Shown here piece by piece: positions 43,180-43,246 of a DNA stretch of 43,246 nt. The stretch is from IMG/VR virus record IMGVR_UViG_3300036839_000041, positions 1 to 43,246 of that record, one strand, 5' to 3'. The DNA is from a virus. How positions within the stretch are numbered: the first letter of the stretch is position 1; every line of letters starts with the position of its first letter. A program made the position numbers and the translations under genes. The notes beneath the pieces are model-generated. The model ran no database searches. It saw nothing but the letters and a program-made list of their open reading frames with translations, and was not told where the DNA came from.

Positions 43180-43246
43180 ACCTTGTTGCTGGCTGGCGGC
43201 ATCTCCAGTATGCCCCATGGTGTGTTGTTTAGGATGCCGACTGTCA
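43176..43246 (-). CDS. C-terminal end of a gene running in from the right edge (partial)
   Basis: The last 22 residues (TVGILNNTPWGILEMPPASN...) and a TGA overlapping the next ATG are visible. The rest lies outside the window, so no function can be given. Confidence 0.5.
   Translation of the reverse strand, partial: TVGILNNTPWGILEMPPASNKV

Noticed and set aside
1-43246. A CRISPR array or cas genes
   Set aside because: No regularly spaced direct repeats were seen; the RecB/Cas4-like nuclease has a recombination context (Sak4, SSB), not a CRISPR one.
1-43246. Lysogeny genes (integrase, immunity repressor, attP)
   Set aside because: No tyrosine or serine recombinase motifs were recognised; the GntR-like and winged-helix proteins alone do not show a temperate lifestyle.

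Overview
This window is part of the genome of a lytic-looking siphovirus (long non-contractile tail) that most likely infects an actinobacterium. The reasons are a mid-50s GC content with many GTG and TTG starts, a tail module carrying a ReqiPepy6 Gp37-like protein, a lysin next to small membrane proteins, and a UDG-PolA type polymerase. The sequence does not name the host. There is no integrase or lysogeny repressor in the window, so nothing here argues for a temperate phage.

Layout. Positions 1-10312 are a rightward late operon: tail assembly chaperones with a programmed -1 frameshift, tape measure, distal tail protein, minor tail and fibre proteins, then membrane proteins, endolysin and holin-like proteins. 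A GC-rich bidirectional terminator (10317-10374) separates it from a long leftward block that fills the rest of the window. In transcription order (right to left) the leftward block contains: a run of very small unknown genes (43.2-35.4 kb); an RNA-rich zone (35.4-33.4 kb) with one clear tRNA-Met, several tRNA-like structures and three tandem pseudoknots; SNF2 helicase, zinc-ribbon and winged-helix proteins (33.4-30.0 kb); more small genes (30-25.5 kb); a PD-(D/E)XK nuclease, a Sak4-like ATPase, a putative ssDNA-binding protein and a primase-helicase (25.3-19.8 kb); then a complete 7-deazaguanine pathway (QueC, QueD, QueE, FolE), MazG-like proteins, a DpdA-like transglycosylase and a UDG-DNA polymerase I fusion (19.8-12.6 kb); and finally HNH, ATPase and RuvC-like genes (12.6-10.4 kb).

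How the genes work together. FolE, QueD, QueE and QueC are the four steps from GTP to preQ0, and the DpdA-like enzyme would swap guanine in DNA for this base. With no QueF and no amidotransferase fusion in the window, the simplest prediction is deoxy-preQ0 in phage DNA as protection against restriction. The polymerase, primase-helicase, Sak4/SSB pair, nuclease and RuvC-like resolvase make up a replication and recombination set. Most leftward genes are coupled by 1-8 nt overlaps.

Most unusual content. (1) A packed array of structured RNAs at 33.5-35.3 kb, including tRNA-like RNAs with intact acceptor and T arms but no normal anticodon arm. (2) Three tandem H-type pseudoknots with covarying stems. 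(3) A stem-loop leader found upstream of at least three operons. (4) A dispersed CCCTGTGGGG repeat. (5) A small protein resembling FxSxx-type RiPP precursors. (6) Short secreted proteins, including a predicted 52-aa lipoprotein. All functional calls rest on reading the sequence and on memory of protein families; no search was run.
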